64,000 nucleotides of DNA from Paenisporosarcina sp. OV554 (GCF_003058165.1 NZ_QBUC01000001.1:124001-188000); one strand, 5' to 3'; positions 24,316 through 33,364 are shown, counted from the first letter of the stretch. Notes: generated by a model not told the origin, from the sequence alone. Program-made: numbers and translations.

Positions 24316-27300
24316 ATGGTTACCTTAACGAAGTTTAACAAGTCATTATTTTCATTTATCCTGATAGTTGGATTCCTACTCAGCATCAGTGTTGGCTATA
24401 TGCCGGTGCATGCAGCAAGCGATGCATATAGTCTGACAGAAGCAGAAAGCTTTAGTTCCAAGTCGGGTGCCTACCTTAAAGTCGAAGCTTGCCCAGATGG
24501 TGGACAATGTATAGGAGGTACTAATGACAACCAGTATTTAGTATATAACAATATTGACTTTGGTAGCGACGTTAATGGCGCTACGAAATTTAGTGCAAGA
24601 CTTTCAGTTAAGGGATCAAATGCAGGGGGAAATATTGAAGTATGGATTGACGGTCCGACCAGCGCGAATGGTAAAAAAGTGGGAACACTTACTGCCGCAG
24701 CTACCGCACCGGATAACTGGAATGTCTATAAAACTATGTCAACCGATATTACTGAAGTTACAGGAATTCATGATGTATACCTTGTAGTAAAGGTTGCAGC
24801 GGGAAAAACATATGTAGCCAACCTCAACTGGTTTCAGTTTTCAAAGACATTGAACAGCATTGAGCTTACAAAACCACCAGCAAAGACTGTATACCGTATT
24901 GGAGAGAGCCTTGATATCACGGGTATGGAAGTCACAGGCACCTATATTGACGGTTCGACTAGGGTGGAGGAAGTCAGAGCTTCCGACGTAAGCGGATTTA
25001 ACAGTTCATCTGCAGTGGCCAGCCAGATACTAACCGTCACAGTACGCGGTAAGACAGTAACTTATCCAGTAGAAATAAAGCCGAAGGTACTAACAAGCAT
25101 CACAGCACCTACAGCGATTACAGGTGTGGTAAACGGAACAGCGCCTACACCGGTGGCCCTTGGATTGCCTAGCACAGTAGTACTGGTGACCGATGGCGGT
25201 AATTTGAATGCACCTGTAACCTGGAATATAGATGCATCAGGCTATGATCCGTCCGTAAAAACCGAGCAGAGTTTCACGGTAAAGGGAACAGTAGATCTGC
25301 CTACAGGGGTTACAAATCCGGATAATGTAGCATTGTCAACAAGCATCAATGTTACGGTTCTTGCTTCAACAACACCTGACAAGGATACTAGTTATAAATT
25401 CAGCTTTATGTCCATTTCTGATACACATGCAAATGTACAAGGGGATATCGCCGATGTCAGACTTGACAATGCATTGCAGGAAGCAGTTAGCAATAATGTG
25501 CAATCCGTTAGCGTTGGTGGAGATCTTACTGAATATGGCACAGATGCACAATATAATACATTAATGAAAACAATGAACAAATATCCTCAACTTGATCGCA
25601 ACTTGATTTTAGGGAACCATGATGTAAGGTGGATGGGAGGATTTGAAACTGCTAAAAACAGATTTTTGACACATACTGGTATGCCAGGTGTTTATTATGA
25701 TAAGTGGATAAGCGGATACCACTTCATCTATTTGGCAACGGAGACTGATGATAAAGACAGTGCATATATATCGGATACCCAGATGAAATGGTTAAGCGAT
25801 AAGTTGGCGGAGAATGCAAGTAAAGACAAACCGATATTTCTCTTCCTTCATCAGCCACTAGATAATACCGTATATGAGGAATATCCTTGGGATCCTTATC
25901 AAAGTGATGAGGTACAGGATCAAAAGTTAAAGGACATTATTGGAAAATATCCTCAAAGCGTTTTGATAACGGGACATATACATTATCCTCTCACGTTACC
26001 GGGTACTTTCTATAACAAACAGTACTTTACAATGATGAGAGATGGAGCTATCAAGGATTCAGGTCAAGGCTTGATTTTAGATGTTTATGCCGACAGAGTG
26101 GTGATAAATGGAAGGGACTTCTCGAAAAAAAGTACGGTAACTACCTGGACCATAAATAATTACACTGCGGATGCACTAGCAGCAGATAAACAAGCGCCTA
26201 CCGCACCAACTAATGTCTCAACGAAAGTATTAACAGACAAGATGGCAATTCTGTCATGGGATGCAGCTACAGATGATTTTACGGGTAATGTAGGTGTTAC
26301 AGGCTACGATATTTATAATGGAAATACTCTGATTGGATCAACAACAGGGCGTATGAACTTTAAAGTGACAGGACTGACCGCAAATACGGATTACAAATTT
26401 ACCGTAAAAGCCAGGGATACAGCAGGAAATGTTTCAGATGCTAGCAACCCATTAAAAGTTACCACTTTAGCCTTTGATCCTGCTCCGGTAAATTTGGCTC
26501 TGAACAAGACAGTTACAACCAACGGAAGTGTGGCGGGATACGAACCGTCCAAGGCAGTAGATGGATCGGCTGCAAGTAGCAGAAAGTGGTCTTCAAATAC
26601 TACCGGTGACAAATGGCTGATGGTCGATCTTGGACAAAATTATAATATAAGCAGGTGGGTAGTAAAGCATGCAGGAGAAGGCGGAGAGACCTTGTCCCTG
26701 AATACAAAAAATTATAAGCTTCAGGGAAGTCAAGATGGAACTACTTGGACTGACATGGATTCAGTAACAGGAAACGTTTCAAACAGCACGGACAGGTATA
26801 TAACGAAATCCACCGCAAGGTACGTAAGGCTTTATATTACTACACCGCAAAATTATGCGGAAACGGGAACTGCAAATATTTATGAATTTGAAGTCTATGG
26901 GCGGGGCGACGATGTTCAGCCGCCTGTTACGACAGCAACGACGGATGGGGTTACCGGTGACGACGCTTGGAATGCACGGGATGTGCATGTTAAGTTCACT
27001 GCAGATGACGATCCAACCGGAACTGGTGTAAATCACATTGAGACAAAGGTAGACGGCGGAGATTGGACAAACAAGACCGAATTGACGCTGACTGCTGAAG
27101 GTACGCATAGTGTCGAGTATCGTGCCATAGATAACGCCGGCAATGTGGAAGCAGTGAAACATCTTGCCATTGGCATCGATAAGACGGCACCGGCAATCGT
27201 GGTATCCGTACCGGGGGATGGGAGCATTTATGAAGATTCCGGGGATTTGACGCCTCAGTTTGAATTGACCGACAACTTCTCGGGTGTCGACAACAGCAAT

Positions 27301-27663
27301 ACGACGGTGACGCTCGATACGTATTCTTACAAAATCGGAACGAAGATCCCGCTGTATACCTTGCCGCTTGGTCTGCATACCCTTGTAATATCCACTAGTG
27401 ACCTAGCCGGCAATAAGGGGAGCAAAACCGTTCACTTTCAGACAGTGGCCAACATCGATTCCATAAAGGCGTTGGTGACACATTTTGTCGATACCAAATG
27501 GATCGACAATGCCGGAATTGCCAATAGCCTGCGGGCTAAATTGGCAAACAACAATTTAAACGGCTTTGTGAATGAAGTGAAGGCACAAAACGGGAGACAC
27601 ATTTCAAGTGAAGCTGCAACCTATTTGCTGCGAGACGCTCAATATGTGTTGTCACAACAATAG
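24316..27663 (+). CDS. Large secreted multidomain metallophosphoesterase
   Basis: A 1115-residue exported protein. Order (approximate residues): signal peptide ending VHA (1-33), CBM6-like beta-sandwich (38-176), two bacterial Ig-like domains (180-350), calcineurin-like phosphoesterase (360-590), fibronectin type III (635-715), F5/8 type C discoidin (720-865), two Ig-like domains (880-1045) and a C-terminal FIMAH-type domain. Metal-site motifs are complete: SISDTHAN, GGDLTEYG, LGNHDVRW, LFLHQPLD and TGHIHYP. Start ATG at 24316 sits seven bases after AAGGGAG. Codon use (many GCC/ACC/GGC, especially after 26.2 kb) is unlike the neighbours and resembles Paenibacillus, suggesting transfer. Probably acts on extracellular phosphoesters bound to polysaccharide or surfaces; the substrate is unknown. 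Confidence 0.88.
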   Translation: MVTLTKFNKSLFSFILIVGFLLSISVGYMPVHAASDAYSLTEAESFSSKSGAYLKVEACPDGGQCIGGTNDNQYLVYNNIDFGSDVNGATKFSARLSVKGSNAGGNIEVWIDGPTSANGKKVGTLTAAATAPDNWNVYKTMSTDITEVTGIHDVYLVVKVAAGKTYVANLNWFQFSKTLNSIELTKPPAKTVYRIGESLDITGMEVTGTYIDGSTRVEEVRASDVSGFNSSSAVASQILTVTVRGKTVTYPVEIKPKVLTSITAPTAITGVVNGTAPTPVALGLPSTVVLVTDGGNLNAPVTWNIDASGYDPSVKTEQSFTVKGTVDLPTGVTNPDNVALSTSINVTVLASTTPDKDTSYKFSFMSISDTHANVQGDIADVRLDNALQEAVSNNVQSVSVGGDLTEYGTDAQYNTLMKTMNKYPQLDRNLILGNHDVRWMGGFETAKNRFLTHTGMPGVYYDKWISGYHFIYLATETDDKDSAYISDTQMKWLSDKLAENASKDKPIFLFLHQPLDNTVYEEYPWDPYQSDEVQDQKLKDIIGKYPQSVLITGHIHYPLTLPGTFYNKQYFTMMRDGAIKDSGQGLILDVYADRVVINGRDFSKKSTVTTWTINNYTADALAADKQAPTAPTNVSTKVLTDKMAILSWDAATDDFTGNVGVTGYDIYNGNTLIGSTTGRMNFKVTGLTANTDYKFTVKARDTAGNVSDASNPLKVTTLAFDPAPVNLALNKTVTTNGSVAGYEPSKAVDGSAASSRKWSSNTTGDKWLMVDLGQNYNISRWVVKHAGEGGETLSLNTKNYKLQGSQDGTTWTDMDSVTGNVSNSTDRYITKSTARYVRLYITTPQNYAETGTANIYEFEVYGRGDDVQPPVTTATTDGVTGDDAWNARDVHVKFTADDDPTGTGVNHIETKVDGGDWTNKTELTLTAEGTHSVEYRAIDNAGNVEAVKHLAIGIDKTAPAIVVSVPGDGSIYEDSGDLTPQFELTDNFSGVDNSNTTVTLDTYSYKIGTKIPLYTLPLGLHTLVISTSDLAGNKGSKTVHFQTVANIDSIKALVTHFVDTKWIDNAGIANSLRAKLANNNLNGFVNEVKAQNGRHISSEAATYLLRDAQYVLSQQ

Positions 27664-27794
27664 CGTATTTATGAAAAGATAGAGGAAACGGATTCCAGTA
27701 TGACTTGAGTTATAAACTCAAATTACTTGGAACTCACACTGGCCGTGTGAATGTCATCTTCGAAAATAACAAGAAAATAAATGTACAGTATAAG

Positions 27795-27820
27795 AGCACA
27801 CTCATATGGGTGTGTTTTTT
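27795..27820 (+). terminator. Terminator downstream of the metallophosphoesterase gene
   Basis: CACAC / GTGTG stem extended by G-T pairs, loop TCATATG, T6 tail, about 130 bases after the stop. Confidence 0.6.
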
Positions 27821-27854
27821 GATTTAAGATTCCAACCCATATTTCTTGAAATAG

Positions 27855-27982
27855 AAAAAGCACCATCTCCGAAGAGATGATGCTTTTATGGAAGAACCCT
27901 TCGTTCCTTAAGGGTACTCGTGGGTTTGGCACCCAATGATCCCGACTGGGCTCGAACCAGCGACCTCCACCCTGTCAAGGTG
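27855..27982 (-). repeat. tRNA-Val 3' end and trailer copy (attL of the prophage remnant)
   Basis: 27922-27982 is identical over 61 bases to 35449-35509, which covers the 3' 46 bases of tRNA-Val(GAC) plus 15 bases of trailer. Outside the 61 bases identity drops at once on the tRNA side (TAAACC instead of GCGCTC). Two trailer hairpins (27859-27886 and 27892-27918) are also present. This is the expected displaced tRNA end at the far side of an element integrated in the tRNA gene; the integrase stub begins 125 bases inside. Confidence 0.88.
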
Positions 27983-28107
27983 TAAACCTCCTCTTTCAAT
28001 TGATGTCATAAGCCCTCAAAACCTTGATATATCAACGGTTCTTATTCATGACATTTTCAGTTGTGTTCAAATTTGGTCACTCATTATCGAGTTTAGTCAC
28101 CAGTTGG

Positions 28108-28409
28108 TCACTTTTGTAGATATTTCCCGAACACATCAGCTGCTTTTTGGTCTTCTTCAGTACTAACATGCGAATAGGTATTTAATGTGGTTTTTATGTT
28201 CTTGTGACCTAATCGTTTTTGAATTACTTTCATGTTTACACCTTCGCTTAACATTGTGGATGCTGACGAATGTCTTAAATCATGCAACCGAATTTTTTTA
28301 ATATCCGTTCTTTTCATGAATCTGCCCCAAAATCGAGTGTACGCATTGGGTTGGAAAGGGTTGCCATATTCATCGCTCACAAATAGCATAACTTCTTTTC
28401 CAGTTCTAC
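28108..28409 (-). pseudogene. int: Tyrosine site-specific integrase, C-terminal stub
   Basis: About 99 codons encode the end of a phage integrase: RLHDLRHSSASTMLSEG (catalytic Arg and HxLRH), VIQKRLGHKNIKTTLNTYSHV (LGH and the nucleophile Tyr). The frame continues upstream of the ATG at 28389 as SRTGKEV and then runs into unrelated tail-gene sequence, so the N-terminal two thirds (arm-binding domain and catalytic Arg I) are deleted. Location next to attL, facing the attachment site, is the usual place for int. Confidence 0.9.
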
Positions 28410-28419
28410 TACGTCACTT

Positions 28420-29074
28420 ATGATATACAATCCGAACAATATCCGACTGATGGCATCTCGGGTGGATATGGAAGTAAGCGGTGAATCTATACGCATGATA
28501 TCTCCACCTGCTACTGCTTCCTTTATGACCTGGTATGATGCGGCTGGGGCACGAAAAGCATGGATGTGGTTTGGTGGAGCAGCACACGAATACATCACTA
28601 TTCGTAACGACGTAGCAACTGGATATCAGGTGTTCACCGGAGCACAAGGATATAACGTAGTATTCGATGCGATGGCAGACGGACATACACGTATTCGTGG
28701 CTCAAATGGTCCGATTATCAAGTTCCTTAAAACGCTAGAACAAGTACAGTTCCGTAACTTTGCAGACGCTGCTTATGCTTCAATCGTTTCGTCCGGACAC
28801 ACGACAGTATCTAAAAGGGAATATAAAAAGAATATAACCCCATACGAAGGCGATGCGATTTACCAAATAGTTACTACTCCGATAAGAGAATGGCAATATC
28901 TCAACGATTTCGATTGGGAAATTCAGCGATTAGGCGTAATTGTAGATGGGGCATCATTAGAAGTTCTTGATCTAACAAGGTGATGGCATTGATTCATATG
29001 CAATGGCTGCTCTTGCTTGGAGAGCGATTCAGCAACTTAATGAAAAAATAGAAGCATTGGAGGCAATAACATGA
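28420..29074 (+). pseudogene. Phage tail-tip/side-fibre protein C-terminal part, frameshifted
   Basis: The 187-codon frame has no real start (it begins at the junction with the integrase stub). It contains a beta-structured region (SFMTWYDAAGARKAWMWFG), then the typical start of an intramolecular chaperone-like end: KREYKKNITPYEGDAI, REWQYLNDFDWE, QRLGVIVD. It stops at 28983, but the next frame continues with DGIDSYAMAALAWRAIQQLN and EKIEALEAIT, the normal coiled-coil end of S74-type chaperone domains. One extra base near 28979-28984 explains the break. The stop overlaps the ATG of the next gene. Confidence 0.75.
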
Positions 29075-29217
29075 AGGTAGAGGGTCAACAAATCGTTAGC
29101 AAATTGTCAGAAAGAATAGGGCAATTAGAAGTTGAAATAGCCATATTATCCATCCAAAATGAACAACTTAAAAAAGAGAATGAACAACATGAACAACCAC
29201 AAGAGGCATTCGCATAG
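29071..29217 (+). CDS. Small phage coiled-coil protein
   Basis: A 48-residue protein beginning MKVEGQQIVSKLSERIGQLE and continuing as a heptad-patterned helix, with a polar Gln/Glu tail (QHEQPQEAFA). The ATG overlaps the stop of the tail gene (ATGA) after TTGGAGGC, so it is translationally linked. Such short coiled-coil genes commonly follow tail-fibre genes in Bacillales prophages. No function known. Confidence 0.65.
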   Translation: MKVEGQQIVSKLSERIGQLEVEIAILSIQNEQLKKENEQHEQPQEAFA

Positions 29218-29227
29218 AGTGTGAAGT

Positions 29228-29386
29228 ATGTGCAAAATGCAATTTTTAGAAATGTTCTTAATTTTTACGATTCCAACATTATTAGTAACAATAGTGTTCT
29301 ATATTTTTGATTATAAACTTATGGCACAGGTACTAATTATAGTCTTAAGCGGGGCATGTTTTTTTGCTTTATTAGTTTTGTACTAA
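29228..29386 (+). CDS. Small phage-region membrane protein
   Basis: A 52-residue protein with two hydrophobic helices (FLIFTIPTLLVTIVFYIF and VLIIVLSGACFFALLVLY) separated by DYKLMAQ. Starts are ATG 29228 or 29237; the ribosome site is weak (GTGAAG). It could be a second holin-like protein or simply uncharacterised. No family recognised. Confidence 0.45.
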   Translation: MCKMQFLEMFLIFTIPTLLVTIVFYIFDYKLMAQVLIIVLSGACFFALLVLY

Positions 29387-29703
29387 GCATTTTTTACTTA
29401 TTCCAAAAAAGCATTCTATAATCCTATAATTCGAATGGTAGAAATTCTTCACCATTTACATTTGCAATAACTGTCAGTCGATGTATTCGGTTAGCCCCAA
29501 AAATGAATACTAATGTTTTGTTTTATACAAACCATTTTTCTGAAAAAGAGTTACAAGATAGGTATAGAGAGAAAATTGTGATTAACAAAGCAAATATTCT
29601 ACAAATCACATTGTTTTATCTACAGTTTGAGTTCATGACATGCGGTCAGGAAAAAGGTGAAAGATTTACAGTATTAAGGTGCGAGTTCATTTCATGATAA
29701 TTA

Positions 29704-29731
29704 ACGAGAACGTCCAACGGGCGTTCTTTTT
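29704..29731 (+). terminator. GAACGTCC hairpin upstream of 66-residue gene copy 2
   Basis: GAACGTCC / GGGCGTTC stem with T5; same sequence family as hairpins at 17764, 18063 and 30010. The 64-codon frame before it (29503-29697) has no ribosome site and is doubtful. Confidence 0.7.
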
Positions 29732-29794
29732 GTTTACCTAAAAAGAATTCGTCCTCTAACGTAAAATAATGAATAAATGGGGGGCGGAAAAGGT

Positions 29795-29995
29795 GTGAAG
29801 ATGATTTTTAAATTTAAGAATGGTGATCAAGTCTCTGTACCTATTGCAGACCATAACTCAAAATATTGGTATGTAATCGTTAATTTACGAGCAATTGAAG
29901 AAAAAGATATACCAATCATTTTTGACATGGGGAATGGAGAAACGTATGAAAGTAGTGGTAAAGAGCTCGATTCCGTTGAATTGAAATTCAAATAA
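29795..29995 (+). CDS. 66-residue phage-cassette protein, copy 2
   Basis: GTG at 29795 after GGGGGGCGG gives a 66-residue protein, the same length as the paralogue at 17848. The two share KMIFKF-NGDQVSVP-ADH, EKD-PI, NGETY-SSGKEL and VELKFK; differences are mostly conservative. Both the coding part and the flanking leader and hairpins are duplicated. It lies between the tail genes and the holin of the prophage remnant. Function unknown. Confidence 0.78.
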   Translation: MKMIFKFKNGDQVSVPIADHNSKYWYVIVNLRAIEEKDIPIIFDMGNGETYESSGKELDSVELKFK

Positions 29996-30008
29996 ATATG
30001 ATTAAATT

Positions 30009-30036
30009 CAGAACGTCCAACCGGGCGTTCTTTTTG
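30009..30036 (+). terminator. Terminator after 66-residue gene copy 2
   Basis: GAACGTCC / GGGCGTTC hairpin followed by T5, 14 bases after the stop, as in copy 1. Confidence 0.75.
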
Positions 30037-30072
30037 TTTAGCAAAAATAGAAGAATTGAAGGAGAGATTAAT

Positions 30073-30536
30073 ATGTCGGGATTTAGTTTAGAACATTTGG
30101 ATGTTGTGAGTATTTATTTGGTGACGTAAAGTTTCTGCATTTGCTACTTGTGTTAATGGTTTTAGATGTTATTACAGGCATTTTCAAAGCAATTAAAAAC
30201 AAAAACTTATGGAGTCGTAAAAGTTTGTTTGGTTATGCACGAAAAATGTTAGTACTAGTCGTGATTATATTGGCTAACGTTATAGATCAAATTCTCGGGA
30301 TGAGCGGAGCGATTACAAAAGCTACCGTTCTTTTTTATATCTTAAACGAAGGATTATCAATACTTGAAAATTGTGCAGAGTTAGTCGTTTTAGTACCTCC
30401 GGGGTTAGCGGAGAAATTAAAAGTGGTGGAATCGCAAAGAGTAGAATCCTCCTCATTTAAAAAGATAATTGGTGAAGAGTTAGCAGGAAGCAAAGTTGAC
30501 AAACAATTAGAAGATGCGAAGGAAGGTGAGAAGTGA
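30073..30536 (+). pseudogene. Phage holin (toxin secretion/lysis holin family), frameshifted
   Basis: ATG at 30073 follows GAAGGAGAG and reads MSGFSLEHLDV before a frame break at about 30105-30110; the next frame continues EYLFGDVKFLHLLLVLMVLD, VITGIFKAIKNKNLWSRKS, GYARKM and ILNEGLSILENCAELVV, the classic pattern of the Bacillus phage holin family (three helices, charged loop with KNKNLWS). One missing base accounts for the break; otherwise residues 24-150 could be made from the TTG at 30141. The stop overlaps the endolysin start (TGATG). Confidence 0.85.
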
Positions 30537-31624
30537 TGCGTCTATTACAACATGGATCTAAAATAGGGAACGCTACTGTCACTGTCGATATTGTTCAAAA
30601 GGGAAACCCTGAAATTCGTCCAGGCATTTCGATGGTACCAAAGCATCTAACTGATCATGATACAGGAAACTCTGGGCGTGGTGCTGATGCGAAAATGCAC
30701 AATAAATACATTCATAATATGGCGGGTTATATACCGAAAGATACAAATCACGTATCGTGGCATATTACCTTGGGTGAAAATTTTATCATTCAGCATATTC
30801 CGTTTGATGAACCAGCTTATCATTGTGGTGACGGTTGGGGTCTAAATTCAGGTAACCGCACCTCTATCGGAGTAGAGAAATGTATGCATCAGGGTACAGA
30901 TCGTAACAAGATTGAAGCGAACGCCATTGCTTTATATGCTTACTTGCTAAAAGATTTTAAGTTTCCTATTACAAGTGTCCGACCTCACCAGTCCTGGAGT
31001 GGGAAATACTGTCCTCAATTAATTCTAAATAAATATGGTTCTTTCAAACCATTCCGAGACAAAATTGAAACTGCTTTTGAAAGTGAAAATACAAGTCCAA
31101 TTAATGTGAAACCCGTAGTAAATAGCTATCTGCAAAATGGTGATACAGGTGCTGAAGTCAAGCTATTACAACAGAATTTAATTAAGGCAGGACTAAAGTT
31201 AACAGCTGATGGAAGTTTTGGACCTGCTACTGAAAAGGCACTAAAAGCCTTTCAAACTGCAAATAGTTTAAATACAGATTGGTTTTATTTTCCTGCAACC
31301 AAATTAAAACTAGAAGCAGTAGTAAAGAATTTGGATGTCAAACCAGTGAGTAAATCAGTTGTGAAAGAGGAGGAAGACGATATGTTAGGAAAAGCGATTG
31401 TCATCAATTCGTTTGTAGATTATCCTGCAGTACAAAAACTACACATTCGGACAGGTTACCCAATTTTCGAACGAGCTGCAGTGAAAGAAAAAGTGGCGAA
31501 AGAGTTAATCATAGCGGGCGGCGGTAAGAAAGGATTAGAGAAATTCGGGGATAAGTTTATTGATTTATCAGGAGCGAGTCGTGAAGCAACAGTGGCGAAT
31601 GTCGCTAAGTATATGAACAAGTAA
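30536..31624 (+). CDS. Prophage endolysin, N-acetylmuramoyl-L-alanine amidase
   Basis: A 362-residue lysin. Amidase_2 domain (about 20-175): zinc ligands in HDTG, HITLG / CGDGWG region and the H...C end HQSWSGKYCPQ, cleaving the MurNAc-L-Ala bond. Then a PG_binding_1 domain (about 200-260: LQNGDTGAEVKLLQQNL, GSFGPATEKALKAFQ) and a C-terminal block AIVINSFVDYPAVQKLHIRT to the end, seen in Bacillales lysins and repeated as a fragment at 33547. Start ATG at 30536, coupled to the holin stop, follows GAAGGTGAG. Confidence 0.92.
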   Translation: MRLLQHGSKIGNATVTVDIVQKGNPEIRPGISMVPKHLTDHDTGNSGRGADAKMHNKYIHNMAGYIPKDTNHVSWHITLGENFIIQHIPFDEPAYHCGDGWGLNSGNRTSIGVEKCMHQGTDRNKIEANAIALYAYLLKDFKFPITSVRPHQSWSGKYCPQLILNKYGSFKPFRDKIETAFESENTSPINVKPVVNSYLQNGDTGAEVKLLQQNLIKAGLKLTADGSFGPATEKALKAFQTANSLNTDWFYFPATKLKLEAVVKNLDVKPVSKSVVKEEEDDMLGKAIVINSFVDYPAVQKLHIRTGYPIFERAAVKEKVAKELIIAGGGKKGLEKFGDKFIDLSGASREATVANVAKYMNK

Positions 31625-31630
31625 TGAACT

Positions 31631-31659
31631 GACCATCCTTAATTGGTTGGTCTTTTTCT
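31631..31659 (+). terminator. Terminator after the endolysin gene
   Basis: GACCA / TGGTC stem with partial inner pairing, then T5CT2, just after the stop at 31624. Confidence 0.7.
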
Positions 31660-31691
31660 TTGCACAAAAAAAGAGAAGGTCATACCACTCT

Positions 31692-31895
31692 CTATCTATA
31701 AAACAAATCCACCAAATCGACCTTATAAAATTCTGCCAACTTAACCTTTACACCATCTCTAGGGGTGCGTTCTCCGCGTTCATATGCGCCTATAGAAGGT
31801 TTTGAAACTCCAACAGCTTCCCCCACTTGATGTTGATGTAAGCCTTTATCTTCTCTTAATTTCAGCAATCGGTTACCTATTTCGATGTTGTCCAT
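31692..31895 (-). CDS. XRE-family HTH regulator (phage repressor/Cro type)
   Basis: A 67-residue DNA-binding protein that is almost only a helix-turn-helix: RLLKLREDKGLHQHQVGEAV, VSKPSIGAYERGERTP and AEFYKVDLVDLFY. ATG at 31895 is preceded by GGGGGAAC; the longer frame to 32030 overlaps the PIG-L gene and has no ribosome site. As the only regulator inside the remnant, it may be its former repressor or Cro. Confidence 0.88.
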   Translation of the reverse strand: MDNIEIGNRLLKLREDKGLHQHQVGEAVGVSKPSIGAYERGERTPRDGVKVKLAEFYKVDLVDLFYR

Positions 31896-31905
31896 TTTGT
31901 TCCCC

Positions 31906-32631
31906 CTACTTATGATACCTGCTGATAGGTTGCTTCTCGAATGCCACAAATGACTTTTTAACTGATTTATGACCAATTCCATATAATCCATCTTTTTTAT
32001 TTTCAATTTTATATGCAGAACTAACGGCAAGTAAAGGTTTTTTATAAGAAATCGCGTAATATTCGTTCACTAATTTCAACCCCTTCGGATTGTCTCCACG
32101 TCTTACATAATAGCGAGCATCCGACACGATTTTTTTATTTTGTAAATTTTTCAACGCTTTCCCCGAATTTGTATGATCGTGATTATCTTTATCCGTCCAT
32201 GAAAAAACATTGTGTCGAGCGTTTGGATATTTTGTTTCATATGTTTTAATGACCTCTTCCACATTAGCAACAGTTAACTGGCTATCTTTATAATTCATGT
32301 ATTCGATGTTAGATGTTTTAACACCCATGTTTTTTAATGATAAAGCAAATTCTTTATTTCTAGCAGCAGTGAAATCTTTTTCGCTCATACCCAACTTATT
32401 GCGGACAACTGAAGCTGCACCATCTGTTAATAAAACAATGTGGACGTTATGACCCTTCTTCACATGGTTTAAAATACTAACCCCGAACGTTAAAGCTTCA
32501 TCATCTTGATGGGGAATGTAGTAAACCACATGACTATTTGCGTTTGGATTGCTCTTTGCTTCTGTTTTTTCAATACCACTTACGGATAGTAAAACGATGA
32601 CGATGACTATTAACATGATTAATTTTCTCAA
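31906..32631 (-). CDS. Secreted PIG-L family deacetylase
   Basis: A 241-residue protein with a signal peptide (hydrophobic residues 4-19, cleavage near TEA). The PIG-L/LmbE zinc motif appears as PHQDDEAL (canonical PHPDDE, Pro replaced by Gln) and the second metal His as DHTNSGKAL. These enzymes remove acetyl from GlcNAc-linked substrates. TTG start at 32631, seven bases after AAGGAGG. Homologues occur as cargo in Bacillales prophages. It may act on cell-wall sugar; the substrate is not known. Confidence 0.85.
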   Translation of the reverse strand: MRKLIMLIVIVIVLLSVSGIEKTEAKSNPNANSHVVYYIPHQDDEALTFGVSILNHVKKGHNVHIVLLTDGAASVVRNKLGMSEKDFTAARNKEFALSLKNMGVKTSNIEYMNYKDSQLTVANVEEVIKTYETKYPNARHNVFSWTDKDNHDHTNSGKALKNLQNKKIVSDARYYVRRGDNPKGLKLVNEYYAISYKKPLLAVSSAYKIENKKDGLYGIGHKSVKKSFVAFEKQPISRYHK

Positions 32632-32717
32632 TTTTATTCCTCCTTGGTTATATATCTTTAATATAGGCTACTTTAAGTAGCTTTATAACCATGAAAGGGT
32701 AAGTAATTAAACCCTCT

Positions 32718-32876
32718 CTAATTTCCCAACGATTCAATTTGGCTTTCTGTATCAATCATTCCACGAATAATCATGGTGATGATGTGTTCTGAACGTAATT
32801 CCGAACCACTTTCCATCCATCGTTGAGTTTGTTCGAGTTGGCTTTTTAGGTACTCAATGTTTTCTGTAGGGTTCAC
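32718..32876 (-). CDS. Small phage protein, 52 residues
   Basis: GTG at 32876 overlaps the stop of the upstream gene (GTGA). The product begins MNPTENIEYLKSQLEQTQRW and continues as a charged helical protein ending SQIESLGN. The overlap and typical phage composition support it. Function unknown. Confidence 0.65.
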   Translation of the reverse strand: MNPTENIEYLKSQLEQTQRWMESGSELRSEHIITMIIRGMIDTESQIESLGN

Positions 32877-33364
32877 TGTTGACCATCCTTTACATAAAGT
32901 TCTAATCGGTGGATTGCACGTTTATTTTTAATCAGCACGTCACCTATTGAGTGGATTAATGATTTTGGAAACTGATTGCGATTATCCTTAACCCATGTTT
33001 CCGCGCTTGTTAACTCCTGTTTTAACCCTTCTATCCGTTTAATCCAATCCGTCTTAGTGTCAATTCGCTGATTGCTGATGTATTGCAAAGGTGCGGTTTT
33101 GGCATCTCCCACAGACCATCCAAAGTTATTTACTCGGGAACTAAATGTCATTATTCCGATTCCATTCAATTGTGCTTCAATTTCATCCTGTTCAGTGTAT
33201 TTGATTCGTCTTTTCTTCAATACAGGTTGAGTTATAGCGCGTTCAATCGTCCATCCGTTGTCTAGTCGTGTCTGCAAGTTGTGAAGTTTTAACCCGTTCT
33301 TTTTGGCTATCTCGACTTGTTCAACGGTAATCGTTAGTATGCCAATATTCCAAGGTTTTATCAC
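32873..33364 (-). CDS. Hypothetical phage protein, 163 residues
   Basis: GTG at 33364 after AAAGGAGTG. The N-terminal 60 residues (ITVEQVEIAKKNGLKLHNLQ, TRLDNGWTIERAITQP) look like a phage-type DNA-binding or homing-endonuclease-associated segment, in which AITQP is typical of repeats that recognise genome modules; the C-terminal half is helical (LKQELTSAETWVKDN). I cannot name a function. It heads a minus-strand pair with the 52-residue gene. Confidence 0.65.
   Translation of the reverse strand: MIKPWNIGILTITVEQVEIAKKNGLKLHNLQTRLDNGWTIERAITQPVLKKRRIKYTEQDEIEAQLNGIGIMTFSSRVNNFGWSVGDAKTAPLQYISNQRIDTKTDWIKRIEGLKQELTSAETWVKDNRNQFPKSLIHSIGDVLIKNKRAIHRLELYVKDGQQ

Noticed and set aside
26779-27378. 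Minus-strand 199-codon ORF inside the metallophosphoesterase gene
   Set aside because: A shadow of the higher-GC coding strand; no ribosome site, and the plus frame contains continuous Ig-like domains.
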